Part shown: in pieces, positions 1 to 5,171 of the stretch | Numbering within the stretch: the first letter of the stretch is position 1 | How the letters are laid out: each line of letters opens with the position of its first letter | Origin: Gammaproteobacteria bacterium | Lineage (GTDB): Bacteria > Pseudomonadota > Gammaproteobacteria > SZUA-152 | Direction of reading: 5' to 3' | Length of the DNA stretch: 5,787 bases | Assembly: GCA_024762755.1 (NCBI GenBank) | Contig: JANTGX010000151.1 | Location: 1 to 5,787, forward strand | Made by a program: the position numbers and the translations under genes | The notes under the pieces: model-generated | The model's input: the letters and a program-made list of their open reading frames with translations, nothing else | Told to the model about the DNA's origin: nothing | The model's database searches: none

Positions 1-966
1 CAACTGGCCCGCCTGGAGGAGATGAAGATCCGTGCCGAGCAGGAGGCCCTGGCCAGTGAGCGCGACCAGTTGCAGAAGACACTCGGTTCCGAGGCGCGCC
101 TCAAGACCCTGGTGAAAAAGGAACTCAAACGCGATGCCGAGGAATATGGCGACGCGCGTCGATCGCCCCTGGTCGAGCGCGAGGCCGCCCGCGCCTTGGA
201 CGAGACTGCCCTGGTCAGCGCCGAGCCCATCACCATCGTGCTCTCCGAAAAGGGCTGGGTGCGTGCCGCCAAGGGCCACGAGGTGGACCCCGCCAGCCTC
301 AATTACAAGGCCGGCGACGGTTTCCTCGCCGCCGCCCGTGGCCGTGCCAATCAGCTGGCGGTGTTCCTCGACAGCACCGGCCGCAGCTATGCACTGCCGG
401 CCCACAGCCTGCCCTCGGCGCGCAGCCAGGGCGAGCCGCTCAGCGGTCGCGTGAACCTGCCCGAGGGCGCCCAGTTCGTCGCCGTGCTCAGCGGCGCCCC
501 CGATGATCGCTACCTCATCGCCTCCGATGCCGGCTACGGCTTCGTCACCCGGCTGGAGAATCTGTACGCCAAGAACAAGTCCGGCAAGGCCCTGCTCAAA
601 CTGCCCACGGGGGCGCGGGTGCTGCCGCCGCGTCGGGTGACGGACCCGGACTCGGATCTGCTCGCCGCGGTGACCAGCGAAGGCCGCCTGCTGGTGGTGC
701 CACTGGCCGAGCTGCCGGAGATGGCACGCGGCAAGGGCAACAAGATCATCGGTATCCCTCCCGCGCGGGTGGCCAATCGCGAGGAATACGTGGTCGACAT
801 GGCCGTGGTCCCCGCGGGTGAGAGCCTCACCATCCTTTCCGGCAAGCGTCACCTGACCCTGAAGGCCAAGGACCTCGAACACTACCGGGGCGAGCGCGGT
901 CGACGCGGGGCCAAACTGCCGCGGGGTTTCCAGCGGGTTGACGCACTTCACAGCGGTGAGGAATGA
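1..966 (+). CDS. parC: DNA topoisomerase IV subunit A, C-terminal part (5'-truncated by window edge)
   Basis: ParC is the DNA-breaking subunit of topoisomerase IV, which with ParE decatenates daughter chromosomes in the cytoplasm. The reading frame is open from base 1 and ends at TGA 964-966, giving 321 residues. The first ATG at base 22 is internal, because the frame continues upstream in family-typical sequence (QLARLEEMKIR). Fragment residues 1-50 are the helical segment ending the breakage-reunion core. The YGDxRRSPL stretch (about 49-57) leads into the C-terminal beta-pinwheel (about 75-315). Degenerate GyrA-box-like blade motifs are visible at SARSQGEPLSG (139-149), KNKSGKALLKLP (191-202), RGKGNKIIGIP (243-253) and GERGRRGAKLPRG (297-309). 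The segment resembles the E. coli ParC C-terminus almost end to end as I remember it. ParC proteins are about 750 residues, so roughly 430 residues, including the catalytic tyrosine, lie outside the window. GyrA is the alternative, but the blade motifs and the short tail favour ParC. Confidence 0.96.
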   Translation, partial: QLARLEEMKIRAEQEALASERDQLQKTLGSEARLKTLVKKELKRDAEEYGDARRSPLVEREAARALDETALVSAEPITIVLSEKGWVRAAKGHEVDPASLNYKAGDGFLAAARGRANQLAVFLDSTGRSYALPAHSLPSARSQGEPLSGRVNLPEGAQFVAVLSGAPDDRYLIASDAGYGFVTRLENLYAKNKSGKALLKLPTGARVLPPRRVTDPDSDLLAAVTSEGRLLVVPLAELPEMARGKGNKIIGIPPARVANREEYVVDMAVVPAGESLTILSGKRHLTLKAKDLEHYRGERGRRGAKLPRGFQRVDALHSGEE

Positions 967-1081
967 GGCTTGTCTGCCCTCGGCGGGCGGGCTAGTGTGG
1001 AACGATGGAGCTGAAGGGAATTTCGACCATGAACGCCGGCCATCGGCCGCTGGCCGGATGCGCCGTGCCGGGCGGCAAGCC

Positions 1082-1109
1082 ATGGCCCGACGGGCGTATG
1101 TCGGGCCAT
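1082..1109. repeat. Perfect 10-bp inverted repeat (stem-loop) upstream of the PilZ-domain gene
   Basis: ATGGCCCGAC (1082-1091) is the exact reverse complement of GTCGGGCCAT (1100-1109), separated by the 8 bases GGGCGTAT. It would form a very stable GC-rich hairpin on either strand. There is no adjacent U-tract, so it could be a factor-dependent pause, an mRNA leader structure or a protein-binding dyad. Its role is unknown. Confidence 0.6.
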
Positions 1110-1138
1110 CCAGGCACGTGCCGGCCCGCTGAGACCAC

Positions 1139-1144
1139 GGTGAG
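1139..1144 (+). promoter_or_regulatory. Weak ribosome binding site of the PilZ-domain gene
   Basis: GGTGAG ends 6 bases before the ATG at 1151. It matches the anti-Shine-Dalgarno only partially, but it is the only purine-rich match at suitable spacing and supports ATG 1151 as the start. Confidence 0.45.
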
Positions 1145-1150
1145 CACCAC

Positions 1151-2974
1151 ATGCCGCTGAACCTGCCGGCCTGGCTGGATTGGTTGCCGCGCCCGACTGG
1201 CGTACGGCAAGCGGCACCGGCGCGGGTGCTGCCTCTTCCCCTGGAGCTGCCACCCCTGCATGCGCGCAGCCCCTTCTCGCGCGACAAGGACCTGCCGCCG
1301 CCCCCGGTGGACCATTGGCTCCAGCTCGCGGAGCACCCCATCGAGCTACTGCGGGTGATCGAGTCCTACCTGGGCAAACTCAATGTGGAACCCCTGGCCG
1401 AGAACCGCCGCCTGTCTCGGGTCTCGCTCTGTCTGCAACACGCCTGCCCGGCCATCCGCAGGGTCTATTCCGAGCACCACAAGGGAGAGGCCCTGCCCGA
1501 ATCCCACGACCGCCGCGAGGGCCTGAAGGCCTCCATTCAGGTCTGCAGCCAGCTGGCCATCGGCTACAAACAGGTATTGCGTCGCGACTACCTGCTGCCG
1601 GACCGGCGCTTCGTGCGCGTGTTACCACGGGTGCAGGAGTGCGGCCGGCTGATCCTGGAGCTGATCCGCATCGAGCAACGCCTGCGCGCCCTGCGATATC
1701 TCAAGCTGCCCAAGGCCACCTGGCTCGACTGCAACCGCATCTTCTTCGCCCTGCGCCAATGGGAGGACGTCGATGCGCCCTTCAAGGCGCTGCCCTGCCT
1801 GCAGGTGAAGGTGGAGCGCCGCGGCGGTGAGCTGAATCGTCGGCCCCCCGCCAGCACCAGCCTGGCGCAGACCTTTCTCGCCATCCAGCTGTTCGGTCTG
1901 CTCGACACCAACACCCTTGCCTCACAGAAGATGCATATCGTCGAGGCCCAGCTCGGCGCCATGCTGCCCAAGCTGAAACTGATGCAGGACGACGGTGGGG
2001 CCCTGGGCAATGGCGAGGTGATCGTCTACGGCAATCAGGACCGCCCGCCGTTCTTCGAACGGCAGGACGAAAAGGCCAGTGCGGCCCTCGCCCAGCAGCG
2101 CCTGGTGGATGCGGAGGAACAGGGTGTGAGCAATGAACAGAAGGTGCCGGTGGCCCTGCGCATCGATCTGGTGCCGCTGGAAGTGGCCCTGATGAAGGAG
2201 CACGAGCGGCTCTGGCAGTTGTTCGACAGCGAGGACGACGACGAACATGCGCGCATGGTCGCCGATTCGCAGGACCTGGCGCGGCTGCTGACGGTGGACG
2301 CCATGTGCGACAAACTGAAGCTGAAGCGACGGCGGGGTCAGCGGGAATATTCCCTGGGCGACAAGATCCTCTATGTCTACACCGGTTTCATGCCGGTCTA
2401 CCAGCTACTGGTGGAGACCCTCACCGAGGGCGACGAGGAGGCCCTGACGGGTGACGAGAATGCCCTGCGCGACGCCCTCGCCGAGCGCTCGTCGCTGGTC
2501 ACCGCGGAGACCGACGTGCAGGGCAGCGGGCAGTGGTTCGTGATGGACGTCAGCGCCGGCGGCGTGCGCATCAAGACCCGTGAGTCGCAGTTCACCAGCG
2601 CCCTGTTCATCGGCCAACTGGTGGCCTTCGGCTTCACCCGCGAGGAACTGCGCAGCCCCCGCGTGGGCTATGTGGCGCGCTTCCAGCGCAACGGCCCGGA
2701 TATCGAGGTGACCATTCGCCTGCTTTCGTCGCAGGTGGTGCCGACGGCGGTGCAGAGCGAGTTCCTCAGCCAGAGCGAGATGGCCCTGCCGGCCATCTGG
2801 ACTCGCCTGGGCAGCGGTCGTGAGGGCCTGATCCTGCATCAGAGTCACCGCCTGCAGCCCGGTACGCGGGTGACCCTGGAGCTTGATGGCGAGCGGGTCT
2901 CGCGTATCATCCGCTCGCCGGAGACCATGCAGCGGGAATTCAGCCTGAACCGGATCACGGCCGAAGAGTCCTAG
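1151..2974 (+). CDS. PilZ-domain protein with a large uncharacterised helical N-terminal region
   Basis: The 607-residue protein has no signal peptide or evident membrane segment, so it is probably cytoplasmic. Residues 1-55 are proline-rich and low complexity. Residues about 56-420 look mostly helical and match no family I can name. Residues about 460-530 read as a PilZ beta-barrel: a DxSxxG motif at D466, S468 and G471 (context WFVMDVSAGGVRI), then FIGQLVAFGF (486-495) and RVGYVARF (504-511). PilZ domains commonly bind cyclic di-GMP and control motility, pili or polysaccharide output. The partner RxxxR motif is not in its usual place 20-30 residues before DxSxxG. There is R440 and R446 (spacing 6), and a true RxxxR at R394-R398, 68 residues upstream. 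Binding is therefore uncertain. A C-terminal tail of about 75 residues follows and may contain another barrel-like segment (LQPGTRVTLELDGERVSRII). The gene has weak SD support and its TAG stop lies at the edge of the palindromic element at 2974-3112. The PilZ assignment is fairly safe; the biological role is unknown. Confidence 0.8.
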   Translation: MPLNLPAWLDWLPRPTGVRQAAPARVLPLPLELPPLHARSPFSRDKDLPPPPVDHWLQLAEHPIELLRVIESYLGKLNVEPLAENRRLSRVSLCLQHACPAIRRVYSEHHKGEALPESHDRREGLKASIQVCSQLAIGYKQVLRRDYLLPDRRFVRVLPRVQECGRLILELIRIEQRLRALRYLKLPKATWLDCNRIFFALRQWEDVDAPFKALPCLQVKVERRGGELNRRPPASTSLAQTFLAIQLFGLLDTNTLASQKMHIVEAQLGAMLPKLKLMQDDGGALGNGEVIVYGNQDRPPFFERQDEKASAALAQQRLVDAEEQGVSNEQKVPVALRIDLVPLEVALMKEHERLWQLFDSEDDDEHARMVADSQDLARLLTVDAMCDKLKLKRRRGQREYSLGDKILYVYTGFMPVYQLLVETLTEGDEEALTGDENALRDALAERSSLVTAETDVQGSGQWFVMDVSAGGVRIKTRESQFTSALFIGQLVAFGFTREELRSPRVGYVARFQRNGPDIEVTIRLLSSQVVPTAVQSEFLSQSEMALPAIWTRLGSGREGLILHQSHRLQPGTRVTLELDGERVSRIIRSPETMQREFSLNRITAEES

Positions 2975-3112
2975 GAGTCTGTCGGGCTTAGGACTGATCT
3001 TCTGAGGAAAATCCTTTTCGTTGAATAGCTACGGCTATTCGCCTCAAACGATCGAAAAACCTGATCCAAAATGGCTTTCCCTCGCGGCGATCGCCTAAAC
3101 CCGACAGACTCC
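2974..3112. mobile_element. Palindromic MITE-like element (139 bases) flanked by TA
   Basis: Including flanks, CTAGGAGTCTGTCGGG (2971-2986) is the exact reverse complement of CCCGACAGACTCCTAG (3100-3115). After one mismatch the pairing continues (TTAGG 2988-2992 with CCTAA 3094-3098). TA at 2972-2973 and TA at 3113-3114 look like a target duplication. Deleting the element plus one TA leaves CTAG, a target used by IS630/Tc1-type elements and by some IS5-family (IS427-group) elements. The interior is also palindromic: TTTTCG 3015-3020 with CGAAAA 3053-3058, and centrally GAATAGC 3023-3029 with GCTATTC 3034-3040 around a TACG loop. There is no coding capacity and the element is visibly more AT-rich than the neighbouring genes. 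I infer a non-autonomous element mobilised in trans; the transposase family is not established. When transcribed it would fold into one long hairpin and could act as a terminator or mRNA-stability element between the PilZ gene and htpX. Confidence 0.75.
3023..3040. repeat. Central stem-loop of the palindromic element
   Basis: GAATAGC (3023-3029) pairs perfectly with GCTATTC (3034-3040) around the tetraloop TACG. It sits near the middle of the 139-base element and forms the tip of the long imperfect foldback. Confidence 0.7.
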
Positions 3113-3116
3113 TAGT

Positions 3117-3144
3117 CTTGAAACGCCGCGGCACGGCCGCACAT
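3117..3144 (+). promoter_or_regulatory. Candidate sigma32 (heat-shock) promoter for htpX
   Basis: CTTGAAA at 3117-3123 matches the sigma32 -35 consensus exactly. Thirteen bases later, CCGCACAT (3137-3144) matches CCCCATnT at five of seven defined positions. Transcription would start near 3151, giving a leader of about 39 bases before the htpX ATG. htpX is a heat-shock gene in E. coli, so the assignment is biologically sensible, but the -10 is imperfect and this is inference. The -35 begins four bases after the end of the palindromic element. Confidence 0.4.
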
Positions 3145-3175
3145 CGATCTTCCGTGACACCCCAATCCCGACCTC

Positions 3176-3182
3176 TGGAGAG
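3176..3182 (+). promoter_or_regulatory. Ribosome binding site of htpX
   Basis: TGGAGAG lies 7 bases before ATG 3190. It decides the start: the frame is open back to TTG 3118, but the extra 24 residues have no family resemblance and would overlap the candidate promoter. Confidence 0.75.
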
Positions 3183-3189
3183 CGTCTGT

Positions 3190-4068
3190 ATGAAACGTAT
3201 CGCCCTATTCCTCGCCACCAACCTGGCGATCCTCATCGTCCTCAGTATCACCTTGCCTCTGCTAGAGCCCTTCTTTCGCGAGCAGGGCATCAGTATCGAC
3301 CTGGGCACCTCCATGGTCATTGCCCTGGTCTTTGGCTTCGGCGGTTCGCTGATCTCCCTGGCCCTGTCCAAATGGACCGCCAAGCGCTTCACCGGGGCGC
3401 ACGTCATTGAGCAGCCCAGCAACCGCACCGAGCAGTGGCTGTTGGAGACCGTCGCGCGCCTCGCCCGGCAGGCCGGCATCGGCATGCCGGAGGTGGCCAT
3501 CTACGAGTCGCCTGAGGTCAACGCCTTCGCCACCGGCATGTCGCGCAACAATGCCCTGGTGGCCGTGAGCCGCGGCCTGCTGAATACCATGGACCAGGCC
3601 GAGGCCGAGGCGGTGCTGGCGCACGAGATCAGCCACGTGGCCAATGGCGACATGGTGACCCTGGCCCTGATCCAGGGCGTGGTGAACACCTTCGTCATCT
3701 TCTTCGCCCGGGTCATCGGCCACACGGTGGATCGCGTGGTGTTCAAGAACGAGCGCGGCCATGGCCCGGCCTTCTGGATCACCACCATCATCGCCGAGTT
3801 GGTGCTGGGTATCCTCGCCACCCTCATCGTCATGTGGTTCTCGCGCTATCGGGAGTTCCGCGCCGACGCCGGTGCGGCCCAGCTGGTGGGCAAGGAGAAG
3901 ATGATCGCCGCCCTGCAACGTCTGCGGCTCAACGCGGGCCAGGCCCAGCTGCCGGACCAGCTGGCCGCCTTCGGCATCAACGGCGGCCTGCGGGAGGGTA
4001 TCGGCCGCCTGTTCAGCTCCCACCCGCCGTTGGAGGAACGCATCGAGGCCCTGCGGGCCATGGCGTGA
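3190..4068 (+). CDS. htpX: Membrane zinc metalloprotease HtpX (M48 family)
   Basis: HtpX is an inner-membrane zinc endopeptidase that, with FtsH, degrades damaged or misfolded membrane proteins; its catalytic domain faces the cytoplasm. From ATG 3190 the product is 292 residues, essentially the E. coli length (293). Hydrophobic segments lie at about residues 4-22 and 37-58, followed by the protease domain. The zinc-binding HEISH motif is at 145-149 (H145, catalytic E146, H149). Two further hydrophobic stretches follow at about 157-178 and 194-217. The probable third zinc ligand is E222 in REFRADAG (221-228), followed by the family-typical KEKMIAALQRL. The C-terminal FSSHPPLEERIEAL motif is also typical. 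Nothing is missing. Its stop directly abuts the stop of the convergent cbbR gene. Expression is probably stress-induced, given the sigma32-like sequence upstream. Confidence 0.96.
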   Translation: MKRIALFLATNLAILIVLSITLPLLEPFFREQGISIDLGTSMVIALVFGFGGSLISLALSKWTAKRFTGAHVIEQPSNRTEQWLLETVARLARQAGIGMPEVAIYESPEVNAFATGMSRNNALVAVSRGLLNTMDQAEAEAVLAHEISHVANGDMVTLALIQGVVNTFVIFFARVIGHTVDRVVFKNERGHGPAFWITTIIAELVLGILATLIVMWFSRYREFRADAGAAQLVGKEKMIAALQRLRLNAGQAQLPDQLAAFGINGGLREGIGRLFSSHPPLEERIEALRAMA

Positions 4069-5022
4069 TCAGGTCGTCTCCTTGCCGGGGAGGCCGTCGA
4101 TCAGGTCGGCGCCCTTCTCGAGCAGGAAGTCGAGGAAGGTGCGTGCCACCAGCGAAAGCTGTTTGCCCGGCATGTGGACGGCAAACCAGCGACGGTTGAG
4201 GGGAAAGCCTTCCACGTCCAATACGCAAAGCTGGCCGGTGGCCAACTCCAGACGCAGGCTGTGCAGAGAGAGCACCGAGACTCCCAGTCCGGCCATTACC
4301 GCCTGCTTGATGGCCTCAGGGCTGCCCAGTTCCATGTGCGAGCGCAGTGTCAGACCCTCGTCCTCGAACAATCTCGTCAGCGCCTGACGCGTACCGGAGC
4401 CGGGCTCCCGTGCGAGAAAGCGTTCCTCGCCGAGGCGCTGCAGGGAGATCCCCTTTTCCTGCGCCAGGGGATGGCTGGTGCTGGCGACGGGCACCAGAAT
4501 GTTGTCGAGGAAGGGGTAGACCACCACGTCGAGAGACTTTGGTACTTCGCCCATGATGACGAAATCGTCCTCGTTGTTCACCAGACGTTCGAGCAGGGTG
4601 CGCTTGTTGGTCACCCGCAGACTGGGTTCCACCTCGGTGTAGTCGTGCAGAAAGCTGCCCAGCAGATGGGGCATGAAATACTTTGCGCTGGTCACCGCGG
4701 CGACCTGCAGGAACCCCTTCACCTCCCCCTGGATCTCGACGATGCCGTCACCCAATGTCACCAGGCGGTTGAGGATGTCCTCGGCGGCCGCTACCACGAC
4801 CTTCCCGGCCCGGGTGAGATGCAACTTCTTGCCGACTCGCTCGAACAAGGGCATGCCCACCACGTCACTGAGTTTCTTCACCTGCATGGAGACGGTGGGC
4901 TGGGTGAGGTGCAGGGCCTCGGCTGCGCGCGTGTAGCCACCGGTGTGGGCCACGGTGACCAGGATCTGTAGCTGGCGCAGGGTGGCATGGCGGACGAGGG
5001 CGTTCTTGTCGAGTGAGATCAT
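4069..5022 (-). CDS. cbbR: LysR-family regulator of the Calvin cycle (CbbR)
   Basis: The 317-residue LysR-type transcription factor is transcribed divergently from cbbL, the standard position for CbbR, which activates RuBisCO operons in response to metabolites such as RuBP, PEP or NADPH depending on species. The winged helix-turn-helix lies at about residues 13-75: TLRQL (14-18), GGYTRAAEALHLTQPTVSMQ (28-47, spanning the helix-turn-helix) and the wing LFERVGKKLHLTRAGK (59-74). The effector-binding domain runs from about 100 to 300 and contains the CbbR-like REPGSGTRQAL (205-215) and GSPEAIKQAVMAGLGVSVLS (233-252). The start is fixed: ATG at 5022-5020 is the only start codon before the HTH, and an in-frame TAA lies two codons upstream. 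There is no clear Shine-Dalgarno. The 13 residues before TLRQL are slightly longer than in many LysR proteins. Another LysR function is possible in principle, but the context makes CbbR very likely. Confidence 0.93.
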   Translation of the reverse strand: MISLDKNALVRHATLRQLQILVTVAHTGGYTRAAEALHLTQPTVSMQVKKLSDVVGMPLFERVGKKLHLTRAGKVVVAAAEDILNRLVTLGDGIVEIQGEVKGFLQVAAVTSAKYFMPHLLGSFLHDYTEVEPSLRVTNKRTLLERLVNNEDDFVIMGEVPKSLDVVVYPFLDNILVPVASTSHPLAQEKGISLQRLGEERFLAREPGSGTRQALTRLFEDEGLTLRSHMELGSPEAIKQAVMAGLGVSVLSLHSLRLELATGQLCVLDVEGFPLNRRWFAVHMPGKQLSLVARTFLDFLLEKGADLIDGLPGKETT

Positions 5023-5025
5023 AAA

Positions 5026-5038
5026 TTAAAGTCTATCA
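5026..5038. promoter_or_regulatory. Candidate CbbR half-operator (TNA-N7-TNA)
   Basis: TTA (5026-5028), seven bases, then TCA (5036-5038) fits the TNA-N7-TNA pattern reported for CbbR sites and also the general LysR T-N11-A. It sits three bases upstream of the cbbR start codon, so binding could block cbbR expression. The pattern is short and could occur by chance in AT-rich DNA. Confidence 0.4.
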
Positions 5039-5043
5039 TGAAG

Positions 5044-5058
5044 ATCGAAACTATCGAT
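5044..5058. promoter_or_regulatory. Candidate LysR-type operator (ATC-N9-GAT dyad)
   Basis: ATCGA (5044-5048) and TCGAT (5054-5058) form a perfect dyad around AACTA. It contains the T-N11-A core (T5045 to A5057) and fits ATC-N9-GAT. Pairing resumes beyond a G/T mismatch (A5041-A5042 with T5060-T5061). It lies just upstream of the likely cbbL -35 region, as expected for a LysR activator. Confidence 0.55.
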
Positions 5059-5059
5059 T

Positions 5060-5087
5060 TTTATTTATGAAGATGTCTGGCTAGTAT
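5060..5087 (+). promoter_or_regulatory. Weak candidate cbbL promoter
   Basis: TAGTAT (5082-5087) matches the -10 consensus at four of six positions. The hexamer near 5060-5065 (TTTATT) is a poor -35 at about 16 bases spacing. A poor -35 next to an operator dyad is consistent with activator dependence. Start of transcription would be near 5094. Confidence 0.3.
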
Positions 5088-5096
5088 TCCTGCCAC

Positions 5097-5113
5097 ACGG
5101 TGATAGACACCGT
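5097..5113 (+). repeat. Stem-loop in the cbbL leader
   Basis: ACGGTG (5097-5102) pairs perfectly with CACCGT (5108-5113) around the loop ATAGA. If transcription starts near 5094 this hairpin sits at the very 5' end of the cbbL mRNA and might protect it from decay; alternatively it is a DNA-binding dyad. Its loop and right arm overlap the TGATAGAC repeat. Confidence 0.5.
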
Positions 5114-5134
5114 TGCAAGCAGTCCCCGAACAAG

Positions 5135-5154
5135 ACGATCAACAACGATCAACC
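5135..5154 (+). repeat. Tandem 10-base repeat in the cbbL leader
   Basis: ACGATCAACA (5135-5144) is followed directly by ACGATCAACC (5145-5154), identical at nine of ten positions. It lies in the untranslated leader just before the ribosome binding site. Its A-rich content would keep the leader unstructured, which may help translation. The function is unknown. Confidence 0.6.
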
Positions 5155-5157
5155 AAA

Positions 5158-5167
5158 GAGAGGAGAG
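5158..5167 (+). promoter_or_regulatory. Strong ribosome binding site of cbbL
   Basis: GAGAGGAGAG precedes ATG 5172; its AGGAG core (5161-5165) is six bases from the start. This is the strongest Shine-Dalgarno in the window, in keeping with the high expression of RuBisCO. Confidence 0.85.
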
Positions 5168-5171
5168 CCTC

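Larger units (their letters stand above)
967..1150. other. Intergenic gap between parC and the PilZ-domain gene, rich in inverted repeats
   Basis: This 184-base gap has no convincing gene. It holds three GC-rich dyads: CCGGCCA 1036-1042 with TGGCCGG 1051-1057; ATGGCCCGAC 1082-1091 with GTCGGGCCAT 1100-1109 (10-bp perfect stem, 8-base loop); and the perfect 10-base palindrome GGCACGTGCC 1113-1122. None is followed by a T-run, so none is a standard intrinsic terminator. A weak sigma70-like pair, TTGTCT (970-975) and TAGTGT (993-998) with a 17-base spacer, lies just after the parC stop and could start the next gene, but the match is poor. The dyads would lie in the leader of the downstream mRNA. 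Confidence 0.6.
5023..5171. promoter_or_regulatory. Divergent cbbR-cbbL control region
   Basis: This 149-base AT-rich stretch, conspicuous against the GC-rich genes, separates divergent cbbR and cbbL. It contains two LysR-type operator candidates (5026-5038 and 5044-5058), an 8-base inverted repeat, GTCTATCA (5031-5038) with TGATAGAC (5101-5108), direct copies of ATGAAGAT (5038-5045 and 5067-5074), a weak cbbL promoter candidate, a leader hairpin (5097-5113) and tandem 10-mers (5135-5154). CbbR would be expected to bind here to activate cbbL and regulate itself. I could not assign a convincing cbbR promoter. Confidence 0.8.

Noticed and set aside
1113..1122. GGCACGTGCC as a specific transcription-factor site
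   Set aside because: A perfect palindrome containing CACGTG, but I know of no bacterial regulator that would justify naming it here; kept only as a dyad.
1029..1160. Small 43-codon frame beginning MNAGHRPLAGC, with an AAGGGA motif nine bases upstream, overlapping the PilZ gene start
   Set aside because: Composition looks like translated GC-rich non-coding DNA and runs through the 10-bp hairpin; no recognisable family. A leader peptide cannot be excluded but is not supported.
1180..1830. 216-codon plus-strand frame inside the PilZ gene
   Set aside because: Alternate-frame shadow, Ala/Pro/Arg/Gly-rich, inside a longer frame with coherent protein sequence.
2966..2979. GAGTC direct repeat on either side of CTAG as a longer target duplication
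   Set aside because: GAGTC is not present after the right end of the element, where TCTTG follows, so it is a chance match between flank and terminus.
3118..3189. Upstream TTG start extending HtpX by 24 residues
   Set aside because: ATG 3190 has a good SD at 7 bases, gives the normal family length and begins with the conserved MKRI membrane segment.
3262..4023. 253-codon open frame antisense to htpX
   Set aside because: Shadow of a complete htpX gene; composition is biased (Gly, His, Gln, Asp) and there are no motifs.
4174..4971. 265-codon open frame on the plus strand antisense to cbbR
   Set aside because: It is the mirror of a clearly real LysR gene in GC-rich DNA, with His/Gln/Gly-rich composition and no family resemblance.
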